Shown: one piece after another, positions 54,009 through 62,713 of the stretch
Layout: each line of letters opens with the position of its first letter
Numbering within the stretch: position 1 is the first letter of the stretch
Assembly (NCBI GenBank): GCA_903833215.1
Contig: CAILEM010000054.1
Location: forward strand, 22,885-86,884
Length of the DNA: 64,000 nt
Reading direction: 5' to 3'
Source of the DNA: an uncultured Armatimonadota bacterium
Lineage (GTDB): Bacteria > Armatimonadota > Fimbriimonadia > Fimbriimonadales > Fimbriimonadaceae
The notes under the pieces: generated by a model
Told to the model about the DNA's origin: nothing
Databases searched by the model: none
Seen by the model: only the letters and a program-made list of their open reading frames with translations
Made by a program: the position numbers and the translations under genes

Positions 54009-54134
54009 GGTCTTAATAGGGAACGAGAGCGACCTATGGTGGGAGTCTATAACTCACTGCTAAAAACCCGCTAAAAGGCTCCTAAAACTTCACTGATAGG
54101 TGAACGGTAACGATGCGGCGAGTGATGAACTAAC

Positions 54135-56135
54135 TTAAGTTCCGTTTCTAAGCTCAAGTAACTCGCCGAGCCATGCCTCATAAGGTGCCCACCTGTGAAT
54201 AGAACTCGAGTAGATCGGTTGCCTTGCTTGCCACTTGCTTGGAGTGCGGATAGATGACTCATTCCTCTCATGGTGTAGGCAGTCGTCACTCCAATCTAGT
54301 TCACAGAATTCAATAATCTGCCTTGCAACCACTTCCCTATTCTCGATCAGACTCTCATAGTCGACTTCAAGAAACTGAGATTCTGGGAGGACTTGCCGCC
54401 AATGAGACATCAGCTTGAGATATAGCCGATAGTTGAAAACAATATTGGATGCGTTGTATCCAAATGTTGGACCTTGTCCAAGAAAAGTTGTATAGATCGA
54501 GAAGCAAGTATCCAGTGGATGACGGCGCAAGTGAATGATCTTCGCATCGGGAAAGATCCGGTGGATCAGCCCAAGATGCGCGTAGTTTAAGGGCATCTTG
54601 TCGGTGATTCTTGGTGACGTTCCGGCAACAGCCTCAAGAACTGCCAGGTATCTCTGGGCAATGTCTTGAATTTGATCCGCCGATAGTTCCTGGTCGCGCA
54701 GCCGACGAATTCGGTCGGACTCACGCATCCAAAATACGGGTTCGCCGGCCGACTTGACCTCTGGATGGCTGGAAATAACTTGGTCGAGCAAGGTGGTCCC
54801 CGACCGAATCATGCCCACGATAAAGATCGGGCACTGACTTGGCGATGCACCCTTGGCAACTTCACGAACAGAGGCTTCCGAGTAGTTGGCGATAGTTCGC
54901 TCGCTCAATGCTTCCAAATCTTGACGGTTATAGGGCCGACCTTCATTGTAAAGGGCATAGGCAGAAGCGTTTGCGAGATGGAAGAAGCGCATGGTGCGCT
55001 CGTGGTCTCCACGACGTTCGCTAGCTCTCGCCAGTGCATAGCAAAGGTATGTCTTCCCTTTCAAATCGAGTTCCGGCGAATCCAACCATGATTCGGCTCG
55101 GATTGCCCAGGGCTCACCATCGATGTCAAAGACCTTCGCTTCAGCAAGGCCGTAGTAAGCGACTCCTTGAACTGGCATCGCCTTTATCGAAGTCAGAAAG
55201 CACTCAACCGACTCAACAAACCGTCCCTCTTGCTGAAGCCACAACCCAAACGCATTTCCCGACACGGGATGAGCGGCCATGCTCTTTTTATAGATATCTT
55301 CGGCTTGAGCTCGATTACCCAAATACGCCTGCGCTGCCGCCATCGCGGTAAGCAATTGAAATTCAGCTGGGTGAATTCCAAGGCCCTTACCTAGTACATC
55401 CACGACCTCCGTTCGCATATCCAGAATTTCGAGTATTCGAGCGAGTTCCAGATAGGACTCGATGCGCGACGGCTCGATTCGGATGGCTTCCTCAAAGGCT
55501 TCCTTTGCCTTATAGATTCGGTCAAGCCGTACTAACGCCAAGCCATAGTTGAAGTGATAGACACCTTTAAGCGGATCGCTTCGAATCGCCAAGCTAAAAC
55601 TCTTCTCAGCCGCGCTTGGTTGATTGAGGGTCAACTGACACAAACCCAATTCGTTGAGAAGGGTGGGGTTCCGTGGATTGATGGCAAGCGCACGCTCGCA
55701 GAGGGCAATAGCTTCTTGAGGAAATCCCAGGTGCTTCTTCGCCAACGCAAGCCAAAACAGGGCCTCATCTCGGCTTGGGGACGCCGTTACAACCTTTGCC
55801 AGATGTTGGTGGGACTCTTCCCACCTTCCAGTTCGCCCCAAGAGAATCCCTAGCGCAAACCGACCTTCCTCATGGCCTGGGTCTGACGCAAGCAGTCGAC
55901 GCAGTCGACTTTCGGCTTCGGGAATTCTGCCCCCTTGAAGGCTAGCCACTGCGGCTCGGAATTGACCTTCAATCGCGTCGATAACGTCTCGTCTCCCTGA
56001 GTATTGGGCACATGGTTTGGTGGGTAGGAATGCCGAAATGAGCAGAACTCTTGCTTTGAATTGTGACACCCACAGCCCAAGTGAGGCGTATGCCCCCGAT
56101 CGGAAGATTCTTTGGCCAGCACAGGAACCGTTCAT
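54135..56135 (-). CDS. TPR-sulfotransferase fusion protein (second copy)
   Basis: 666 residues as drawn; the first 50 (NGSCAGQRIFRSGAY...) are weak, and the protein may begin at a later GTG near VIDAIEGQFRAAV. TPRs run from about 55 to 400 (AESRLRRLLASDPGHEEG, TLLNELGLCQLTLNQ, AYYGLAEAKVFDID). The sulfotransferase domain carries FIVGMIRSGTTLLDQVIS, ITDKMPLNYAHLG, IIHLRRHPLDTCFSIYTTF and LEVDYESLIENRE. All PAPS-binding elements are present. It is the paralogue of 51334-53013 and lies just upstream of the pseudopilin on the same strand, 126 bp apart. Confidence 0.83.
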   Translation of the reverse strand: MNGSCAGQRIFRSGAYASLGLWVSQFKARVLLISAFLPTKPCAQYSGRRDVIDAIEGQFRAAVASLQGGRIPEAESRLRRLLASDPGHEEGRFALGILLGRTGRWEESHQHLAKVVTASPSRDEALFWLALAKKHLGFPQEAIALCERALAINPRNPTLLNELGLCQLTLNQPSAAEKSFSLAIRSDPLKGVYHFNYGLALVRLDRIYKAKEAFEEAIRIEPSRIESYLELARILEILDMRTEVVDVLGKGLGIHPAEFQLLTAMAAAQAYLGNRAQAEDIYKKSMAAHPVSGNAFGLWLQQEGRFVESVECFLTSIKAMPVQGVAYYGLAEAKVFDIDGEPWAIRAESWLDSPELDLKGKTYLCYALARASERRGDHERTMRFFHLANASAYALYNEGRPYNRQDLEALSERTIANYSEASVREVAKGASPSQCPIFIVGMIRSGTTLLDQVISSHPEVKSAGEPVFWMRESDRIRRLRDQELSADQIQDIAQRYLAVLEAVAGTSPRITDKMPLNYAHLGLIHRIFPDAKIIHLRRHPLDTCFSIYTTFLGQGPTFGYNASNIVFNYRLYLKLMSHWRQVLPESQFLEVDYESLIENREVVARQIIEFCELDWSDDCLHHERNESSIRTPSKWQARQPIYSSSIHRWAPYEAWLGELLELRNGT

Positions 56136-56182
56136 AACAGGAATCGTCAGAGTGCAATGCTCCCCACCTGTTGCGAATAATC

Positions 56183-56332
56183 ATGTTTGAAATCGTTCTG
56201 GCCGCGTTGATCTGCTTCTGGCTACTCACCTTGATTCATTGGACGATAACCTCAACGATTTACGTCTTTGTGTTCGCTGCGCTCGTCTTTATCTGGAATC
56301 GATTGGACCACCACAAGGCGATAATTCCATAG
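56183..56332 (+). CDS. 49-residue two-helix membrane protein (lmo0937/DUF5670-like)
   Basis: ATG at 56183 to TAG at 56332: MFEIVLAALICFWLLTLIH, then TSTIYVFVFAALVFIW and RLDHHKAIIP. Two hydrophobic helices separated by a short loop, in the size and layout of the lmo0937 family of tiny membrane proteins. It overlaps the 5' part of the lipid-kinase frame in another register. No Shine-Dalgarno is evident. Family assignment is tentative. Confidence 0.5.
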   Translation: MFEIVLAALICFWLLTLIHWTITSTIYVFVFAALVFIWNRLDHHKAIIP

Positions 56333-57276
56333 AAACAGATAACCCAAACCAGGATTCTAGCGACGTCACTCACTGGACTGAAAGGGCTCCGCGTCGTGCG
56401 GCCCTTATCGTCAACACCCGATCACGACGCGGCTTGGAGTGGTTCTCCAGCGCAAAGGAAACCCTCATTCGGGAGGGGATCGACTTAGTCGAAGCCCGTG
56501 CCGTTAAGCGACCATCTGACATCTCCGCAATCGTCAAGGCACAAATCAATCAGGATATTCCCCTAGTTATCGTTGGGGGAGGAGACGGAACCTTTGGATT
56601 GATTGCCCACCTATTTGCCCGCAAACAAACTGTGCTGGGTGTGCTGCCCCTCGGGACAGGAAATGCGTTTGCTCGGGACCTTGGCATTGCGCCGAACGTG
56701 GCCGCCGCTTGCTCCACGATTCTTACAGGGAAAGTCGCCCATATAGATATGGGCCTCATTGGAGATCGAGAGTTTCTCAATATTGCCACGATTGGATTGA
56801 CCACAGAGATCGTACTGGGTCTGCAAGACGATATGAAGAAGCGTATCGGTCGAGTGGTGTATCTGGGGTCGATTCTAAGGGCCCTCATCGGGATCAAGCC
56901 GTTTCGTGTCGTGCTTGAACTTCCGGAAGGCACATTTAACTTCGAGTGTCTGCAACTCGTCATTGGAAATGGCCGCTTTCATGCTGGCCCTTTCCTTATC
57001 GCGCCTGATGCAAGCATTTCAGGTGGTTGGCTCTCCATTTACGCCTTGGCAAGCCGACGCAAGGGAGATTTCCTAAAGATGGCTTTGAGAATGCGTTCGG
57101 GAACCCAAGCCGATCTCAAAGAGGTCAAAGCGTTTCGAGCCCAATCTGGCATTCTCCTGGCATCTCCGGCCCAAAGGATCACTGTCGATGGCGAAACGAA
57201 ACTCCTGACTCCCGTCCGGTTTGGAATCATGCCCAAAGCGCTTCGTGTGCTCGTCCCTGAGACCTTCAGCGAATAA
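56239..57276 (+). CDS. diacylglycerol kinase-family lipid kinase (YegS/BmrU type)
   Basis: 345 residues from TTG at 56239. The first 50 residues overlap the small membrane-protein gene and have no family match, so the true start may be later, near 56327-56395 where RAPRRAALIVNTRSRRG begins the family fold. Motifs: LVIVGGGDGTFGLIAH (ATP site), GVLPLGTGNAFARDLGI, HIDMGLIGDREFLNIATIG, and the C-terminal beta domain (GPFLIAPDASISGGWLSIY). The enzyme phosphorylates diacylglycerol or related lipids. It precedes a glycine-zipper stress protein by 78 bp. Confidence 0.85.
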   Translation: MDDNLNDLRLCVRCARLYLESIGPPQGDNSIETDNPNQDSSDVTHWTERAPRRAALIVNTRSRRGLEWFSSAKETLIREGIDLVEARAVKRPSDISAIVKAQINQDIPLVIVGGGDGTFGLIAHLFARKQTVLGVLPLGTGNAFARDLGIAPNVAAACSTILTGKVAHIDMGLIGDREFLNIATIGLTTEIVLGLQDDMKKRIGRVVYLGSILRALIGIKPFRVVLELPEGTFNFECLQLVIGNGRFHAGPFLIAPDASISGGWLSIYALASRRKGDFLKMALRMRSGTQADLKEVKAFRAQSGILLASPAQRITVDGETKLLTPVRFGIMPKALRVLVPETFSE

Positions 57277-57354
57277 GACACAGGTACGGAACATCTGTCT
57301 GGCCCGCGGAATCTTACCGGCACACGACGGCCTCTTCCGCAGGAATTTAAGACC

Positions 57355-57927
57355 ATGACACACACCACCTATGCAACTTTTACTGACCTGGAGATGGCGA
57401 AGAAGGCCGCTGGAGCGCTTCTTGACCACGGCATTCTAGCCGAGCACATCAGCATCATCTTCCCCGAGCACTACGATTTACTCTCCCACAGTCGGGTCGA
57501 TGATGTAGCGATTGAGCATGAAGCCGAAACAGGTATCACAACCACCACCGCTGCAGATTCGGCCAGCGGTGCTGCGAAAGGTGCCGGGCTCGGCGTTGCC
57601 GCAGGTGCCCTTGCCGCATTGGCCAGTGTATTTGTCCCTGGTATCGGATTAGTCGTCGGCGGCGGCGCCTTGGCCCTTGCGATTGGGGCCGCGGTAGGCA
57701 CAGTGGCAGCGGGTGCTGTTGTGGGCGGTGTGACCGGATACCTAAAGGATCAAGGCGTCCCTGAGGATGAAATTCATTTCTATGACACTGCGCTCGTCGC
57801 TGGTGGGGCTGTCATAAGCGTCTTCCCTACTGACGAAACGCTCACCCCCTCCACGATTGAAGCGATCCTCCTGAAGTATGAGGGACATCTTGGCGCTACC
57901 CTTGTTGGAAGTGGTGCAGTAGCCTAA
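57355..57927 (+). CDS. glycine-zipper membrane protein, general-stress 17M-like
   Basis: 190 residues. The first 45 form a ferredoxin-like module (YATFTDLEMAKKAAGALLDHG, ISIIFPEHY) like the general stress protein 17M domain. The middle is a long Gly/Ala-rich membrane region (GAAKGAGLGVAAGALAALA, PGIGLVVGGGALALAIGAA), a glycine-zipper hairpin. The tail returns to the soluble fold (GVPEDEIHFYDTALVAGGAVISV). Same architecture as 62714-63256. From family knowledge such proteins are stress-induced; no activity is known. Confidence 0.7.
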   Translation: MTHTTYATFTDLEMAKKAAGALLDHGILAEHISIIFPEHYDLLSHSRVDDVAIEHEAETGITTTTAADSASGAAKGAGLGVAAGALAALASVFVPGIGLVVGGGALALAIGAAVGTVAAGAVVGGVTGYLKDQGVPEDEIHFYDTALVAGGAVISVFPTDETLTPSTIEAILLKYEGHLGATLVGSGAVA

Positions 57928-57979
57928 GTCAATCAGCTAGTCAAGTGCCCTATAATCATGGCCAGTACCCAACTGAGCC

Positions 57980-59260
57980 ATGATCCTATTCCCAGCATTT
58001 CTCGCATTAACGTCCCCGTCCCGCTTACAAGCAACTTTGCCCAAGCCGACTCCCCAACAAGTGGCTTGGCAAGATTCCGAGATGGGGATGTTTCTGCACT
58101 TTGCACCCAACACCTGGCAGGATTCGGAGGGCGATACCCTTGCGACTCCCCTGAGCCAACTCAATCCGACCAAGCTAGACACCGATCAATGGGTCAAAAC
58201 CGCCAAGTCGATGGGATGCCAATACATGGTCTTCGTCGCGAAACATGTGGGTGGATTCTGTTGGTGGCAGACGGCGACCACAGATTACAGTGTGAAAAAC
58301 ACTCCGTGGCGTGGCGGAAAAGGTGACGTCATGGCCGATGTCGCCAAATCATGCAAGAAGTACGGCCTGAAATTAGGGGTGTACCTATCCCCTGCAGATG
58401 GCAAGCACGGCATTGAGGTGGGTGGACAGGCAAAAAAACCTGAAGAGCAAGCGGCCTACGTCAAGATATTTCGAACCCAACTCACCGAGCTTCTCACGAA
58501 ATACGGCCCTATCTTCGAAGTTTGGTTTGATGGCAGTCTCAAGTTTGATGTCGGGGATATCCTTCAGAAATACGCACCAAAGGCAGTCGTATTCCAAGGT
58601 CCTCAAGCCAGTATCCGATGGGTTGGCAATGAAGAGGGCATGGCTCCCTATCCGTGCTGGAACGGCGCAAAGTTCGATGCCAAAACATGGGGCACCCTTA
58701 CCGCCGCCGATGGTAATCCCGATGGGGATCGCTGGTTGCCCTCGGAAACGGACTGCCGCATGCGCGACACATGGTTCTGGAATTCCAAGAACGAGTCGTC
58801 AATCAAGTCCGTTGACAAACTGATGGAGATGTACGATAACAGCGTCGGACATGGAACCGTTCTGATCCTCAACAACACCCCCGATCCGACCGGTCTGATC
58901 CCTGCTCCAGACGTGAAGCGAGCAAAAGAGTTCGGCGATGAAATTAAGCGCCGCTATAGTCTGCCGATTGTGTACAGCCAAGGTACGGGCGATGTCCTTG
59001 AGGCAATGCCATCCGCACCGAGTGAGATCGATACTGCCATCGTTATGGAGGACACGACAGGAGGCGAGCGTATCCGAAGTTACGTCATCGAAGGCATGGT
59101 TGAAGGAGCTTGGAAAGAACTCTGCACGGGTACTGCCGTCGGCCACAAGAAGATTGATCATTTCGATGCCGTGCGGGTCAGCAAGGTGAGAATCCGCGTC
59201 ACCAAGTCGGTTGGAACTCCGCTCATTCGTCGCCTTAGTGTCTTCCATGCGCTGAAGTAA
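57980..59260 (+). CDS. alpha-L-fucosidase-like glycoside hydrolase family 29
   Basis: 426 residues with an N-terminal hydrophobic stretch (ILFPAFLALTSPS), probably a signal peptide. GH29 landmarks: MGMFLHFAPNTW, QYMVFVAKHVGGFCWW, DYSVKNTPWRGGKGDV, LKLGVYLSPAD, and FEVWFDGSLKF with Asp184 as catalytic nucleophile. WNSKNESSIKSVDKLM follows, then a C-terminal beta domain (GERIRSYVIEGMVEG) of F5/8-like type. GH29 enzymes release alpha-L-fucose with retention. TATAAT lies at 57950-57955. An NHL lipoprotein gene follows on the same strand, 47 bp away. Confidence 0.87.
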   Translation: MILFPAFLALTSPSRLQATLPKPTPQQVAWQDSEMGMFLHFAPNTWQDSEGDTLATPLSQLNPTKLDTDQWVKTAKSMGCQYMVFVAKHVGGFCWWQTATTDYSVKNTPWRGGKGDVMADVAKSCKKYGLKLGVYLSPADGKHGIEVGGQAKKPEEQAAYVKIFRTQLTELLTKYGPIFEVWFDGSLKFDVGDILQKYAPKAVVFQGPQASIRWVGNEEGMAPYPCWNGAKFDAKTWGTLTAADGNPDGDRWLPSETDCRMRDTWFWNSKNESSIKSVDKLMEMYDNSVGHGTVLILNNTPDPTGLIPAPDVKRAKEFGDEIKRRYSLPIVYSQGTGDVLEAMPSAPSEIDTAIVMEDTTGGERIRSYVIEGMVEGAWKELCTGTAVGHKKIDHFDAVRVSKVRIRVTKSVGTPLIRRLSVFHALK

Positions 59261-59307
59261 CTGGGCAGTCCTACCCAAGACTCGATCTCGACACGTATAA
59301 TCCACGC

Positions 59308-60345
59308 ATGCGTTCTTTGGCGATTTCCAGTCTCTGTATGATTAGCCTTGCCTGCGTTATTGGATGCGGGGGGAATGGATCCGGCAAAGCGGCTACCAAT
59401 ACCCAAGCGGAAGTTTACGGCACAGCAGCGGCTGGTCTCGTGAATGGCCCATCAACAGTAGCCCAATTTTCCAATCCAGCCAACACAGAGGTTGGTCCTG
59501 ATGGAACTGTGTACGTTGCCGACTATGATAACGACGCGGTGCGGGCGATTGCTCCCAATGGGGATGTCAGCACGCTTGTCAAGCAAGCTGGATTTCAGCA
59601 ACCCTTCGGTTTAACTTACTCCACTGACGGGTTCCTTTATGTGTCTACCGACCGAAACGACGCTGGGTTGAAAGACGCCACTACGGGCACCATCTGGAAA
59701 GTCGACCTGAAGACCAAGGTGGCCACCGTCCTCCAACGGAACTTGGGCCGACCAAGAGGCATTTGTGCGATTTCGAAGACGCAGATCGCGATGTCCGACA
59801 TTGTTCACAACGTCATTTCATTGATCGACACGAACACCAAGGTGGTAACGGTGATCGCTGGCCAAGCGGACCAGGTGGGTCATGTGAACGCGAACGGTGC
59901 TTCTGCTCGCTTTAGCCGTCCATACGGCCTTGCCCGCTTATCCGATGGCACGCTCCTTGTTGCGGACGCCAACAACAACTGCATTCGCCGAGTCACTCTT
60001 GCTGGAGACGTGTCGGATTTTGCTGGCACAACCGTCGCCGGCCTAAATAACGGCCCAGTCGCGAGCGCCACGTTTAAGACCCCACAAGACGTCGCCATCT
60101 CAAACGGTAGCGTCTACGTCGCGGACTCAGGCAACCATGTTGTCCGACGCATCGCAAACGGAGAGGTCACCACTGAAGCCGGAGACGGCACCGCAGGGTT
60201 CATCGTAGCCCCTGGAACCGCCGCCGAATTCTACGGCCTCGAAGGCTTCTCCATCCGCTCCGGCTCCTCCACCCTATGGATCGCCGACGGAAATTCTGGC
60301 GATGGTTCCGACCACAACCACGTTCGAAAAATCACTGTTCCGTGA
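59308..60345 (+). CDS. NHL-repeat lipoprotein
   Basis: 345 residues. Lipoprotein signal (SLCMISLACVIGC, Cys20 in lipobox VIGC) then a propeller of NHL repeats: FSNPANTEVGPDGTVYVADYDNDAVRAI, FSRPYGLARLSDGTLLVADANNNCIRRV, TFKTPQDVAISNGSVYVADSGNHVVRRI (each shown only in part: VYVADYDN, LLVADANNN, VYVADSGNH). NHL propellers bind other molecules rather than catalyse. Anchored in the membrane facing outward. It follows the fucosidase closely and may be cotranscribed. Confidence 0.82.
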   Translation: MRSLAISSLCMISLACVIGCGGNGSGKAATNTQAEVYGTAAAGLVNGPSTVAQFSNPANTEVGPDGTVYVADYDNDAVRAIAPNGDVSTLVKQAGFQQPFGLTYSTDGFLYVSTDRNDAGLKDATTGTIWKVDLKTKVATVLQRNLGRPRGICAISKTQIAMSDIVHNVISLIDTNTKVVTVIAGQADQVGHVNANGASARFSRPYGLARLSDGTLLVADANNNCIRRVTLAGDVSDFAGTTVAGLNNGPVASATFKTPQDVAISNGSVYVADSGNHVVRRIANGEVTTEAGDGTAGFIVAPGTAAEFYGLEGFSIRSGSSTLWIADGNSGDGSDHNHVRKITVP

Positions 60346-60424
60346 TGCGCAAGACGGACATCTGGTGCGTACACTGAGATTAACACATCACCGAACAAGC
60401 ACACCACTATGCTAAAATCATCGT

Positions 60425-60652
60425 ATGCGCACCACGCTTGATATCGATCTGCAGAGCTATCGCCTCGCAAAGGCGATAGCAGCGCAAAGCGGTACAACTC
60501 TCGGGAAAGTCGTAGGAGAAGCTATTCGAAGGCAGTATGCACCTGAGGGCCAGTCGAGTCAGGAACTGCAACGAAGTAAGGCGGGTTTTTTGACGGTCAC
60601 GATTGGCTACCCAATCACCGACATAGATGTTGCCGAGTCTCGCGATGAATGA
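60425..60652 (+). CDS. vapB: VapB-type antitoxin (ribbon-helix-helix)
   Basis: 75 residues. The start MRTTLDIDLQSYRLAKAIA is a ribbon-helix-helix of the DUF2191/VapB kind; GTTLGKVVGEAIRRQYAP forms the second helix. The C-terminal tail (AGFLTVTIGYPITDID) would wrap the toxin. It overlaps vapC by 8 bases. TATGC-like AT-rich sequence just upstream suits an autoregulated promoter. Confidence 0.82.
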   Translation: MRTTLDIDLQSYRLAKAIAAQSGTTLGKVVGEAIRRQYAPEGQSSQELQRSKAGFLTVTIGYPITDIDVAESRDE

Positions 60653-61049
60653 GATTTTCCTCCTAGATGCAAATGTTCTTATTGCCTTGATGTTCACTGA
60701 CCATGTGCATCATCAGGACGCGACAGAGTGGTTTTTGACCAATTCAATCAAGTTCGCCACCTGCCCCATGACGCAGGGATCCCTCATCAGATTCACTTTG
60801 AGAAAGTCCAGCGATGGACGAAACGTAGCCCAGAAACTTCTGAACGACATATCCGCACATGAAAACCACGAATTTTGGCCCGATGACCAAACTTGCTTGT
60901 CGTTGCCTTGGAGTCGAATCATTGGTCCTCAGCAGGTAACGGATGCGTATCTCGTAACTTTGGCAAATCACCACGGCAGTCGATTGGCGACTTTCGATAA
61001 GTCTCTTGCGGTGGTGTTTCCAGAAGCACATCTGATCCCAACCGCTTAG
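60645..61049 (+). CDS. vapC: VapC-type PIN-domain toxin
   Basis: 134 residues from ATG at 60645. PIN acidic residues: IFLLDANVLIALMF (Asp), CPMTQGSLIRFTLR in the place of the usual Glu-containing helix (the Glu is Gln here: T-Q-G-S), QQVTDAYLVTLANHHG (Asp), RLATFDKSLA (Asp). Family members are Mg-dependent ribonucleases cutting tRNA or rRNA. The T-Q-G substitution is worth checking as it could lower activity, though TQ variants exist in the family. Ends 14 bp from the convergent transporter gene. Confidence 0.83.
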   Translation: MNEIFLLDANVLIALMFTDHVHHQDATEWFLTNSIKFATCPMTQGSLIRFTLRKSSDGRNVAQKLLNDISAHENHEFWPDDQTCLSLPWSRIIGPQQVTDAYLVTLANHHGSRLATFDKSLAVVFPEAHLIPTA

Positions 61050-61063
61050 CCCGCCGAAATGTC

Positions 61064-62458
61064 CTAAGCCAATCCCTTCACCATCGCATAGATCAAATAC
61101 GCGGCGGCGGGGCCCATGATGGCTACCGTCAGCCAACTGAAGAAATTGGACCAACTCCCGTTGGTGCGATTGCCCATGATCTTCTTGTTATTGCAGATCA
61201 GGAGGAGCACCACCACCAAAGGGGGAGCGACGATACCGTTCAGTGCAGCGGAATAGACCAGCGCCTTGATAGGGCTGATTGCTCCCACGAAATTCAGGGC
61301 GCACCCAACTACAATAACCGCGGATACCGTCAAGTAGAAGCCGCGTGCACGGCAAAACCGCCGATAAAGACCGTGCCGCCAGCCGCAGGTTTCGGCAACA
61401 GCATAAGCGGCCGAACCGGCGAGAGTCGGTATCGCCAAGAGGCCAGTACCGATCATGCACAGGGTGAAGATCCAGTACGCCCCCGGCCCCAACGGCTGAA
61501 GTGCTTTCGCAGCATCCTGAGCCGAGTTGATATTCAGGTTCCCAGAAGCGTGAAGCGTGCCGGCGGCAGCAACGACAATGAACAGTGCCACCAATTGCGA
61601 CGCCACCATTCCCGTCACCGTATCTGCCCGGATGTTCCGAATTTCTTGGTTGGTCACGGCGCTCGTCCGATAGCCTGGTTCATCAGCGGTCCGTTCGACA
61701 ATCTCTTCCTCCATCGTCTGAGCAGCTTGCCAAAAGAAGAGGTACGGCGAAATAGTTGTCCCAAGGAAAGCGACGAGAGCCAGTACCGTCACAGGCTTGA
61801 GGTCAAGATGCGGCAAGGCCAGACCCAACCCGACATCTTTCCAGTCAATCTTGACGCCTGGCATGAAGACAACGACCACATAACCCAACAACGAAAGGCA
61901 CAACCACTTCAAAACACGGGCATAGCTGCGATAGGGAATGAGGATTTGAGCTACCGCCAAGACCACGGTAAAGAAAATGAGCCCCACCCAGATGGGGAAT
62001 CCGAAAAGCATGTTGGTAGAAGCCGCCATAACGTTCAAATCGGCATAGACGTTGAACACATTCGCAAAGACCAACAGACTCACACAGGAGTAAAGGAGCC
62101 ACCGCGGATAATGCTGCTTAATCACCGCAGCCAACCCATCACCCGTCACGGCCGCCATGCGGCCACACATCTCTTGCACCGCGATCATCATTGGGATGCA
62201 AAGCGGCACAAGCCAAAGCAGGACGTAGCCAAACAATGCACCGTTGGCAGAGTAAGTCCCAATTCCGGACGGATCGTCGTCAGCAGCGCCGGTGACAAGA
62301 CCGGGCCCGATGGCACGGTACCAAGGAAGATCTTCGCCGCAATCTTGAAGGCGATTTCGGGCGGAAGCAAGGTCGGCAAAATCCTGCTCCAATTTGAATC
62401 TTTCGTGACGCCTGATAGTATTTCTCGCTCTTGAAGACCGAATTGCGACAACCCACAC
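61064..62458 (-). CDS. Nramp-related divalent metal transporter
   Basis: 464 residues from GTG at 62458, with AAGGAG immediately upstream. About eleven membrane helices. TM1 reads GPGLVTGAADDDPSGIGTYS, so the canonical DPGN motif is DPSG. TM6 reads GTTISPYLFFWQ, so the usual M-P-H metal site lacks both Met and His. These changes resemble the Nramp-related magnesium transporters (NRMT clade) rather than Mn/Fe Nramps; the substrate assignment is inference. The N-terminal 50 residues are cytoplasmic and charged. Confidence 0.85.
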   Translation of the reverse strand: MWVVAIRSSRARNTIRRHERFKLEQDFADLASARNRLQDCGEDLPWYRAIGPGLVTGAADDDPSGIGTYSANGALFGYVLLWLVPLCIPMMIAVQEMCGRMAAVTGDGLAAVIKQHYPRWLLYSCVSLLVFANVFNVYADLNVMAASTNMLFGFPIWVGLIFFTVVLAVAQILIPYRSYARVLKWLCLSLLGYVVVVFMPGVKIDWKDVGLGLALPHLDLKPVTVLALVAFLGTTISPYLFFWQAAQTMEEEIVERTADEPGYRTSAVTNQEIRNIRADTVTGMVASQLVALFIVVAAAGTLHASGNLNINSAQDAAKALQPLGPGAYWIFTLCMIGTGLLAIPTLAGSAAYAVAETCGWRHGLYRRFCRARGFYLTVSAVIVVGCALNFVGAISPIKALVYSAALNGIVAPPLVVVLLLICNNKKIMGNRTNGSWSNFFSWLTVAIMGPAAAYLIYAMVKGLA

Positions 62459-62713
62459 TATCTCCTTTCACGCTCTGACCGCGAGTCTGCCTTTTTGTGT
62501 CTAAGCAAAAGAAGACGGAGTCTGTGTCTCATTGTTTGGGGACATGGATTAAACGACAGCGAAAAAACCGACTAGAGCCCGTTTGCTGGGACTGAGAAAC
62601 TGCATACGGCCAATGTTGGCCACTTATGTTCGGGCCACCATCGTCGCTGGCTCCGACAAACCCACGCAACGAAATCATTAGGTCGCGGAGTCACCTCGAC
62701 CGGGAGATAATCT

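Noticed and set aside
61373..62434. 353-codon plus-strand frame opposite the Nramp-like gene
   Set aside because: Antisense to a well-supported transporter; composition is His/Arg/Gln-rich shadow with no motif.
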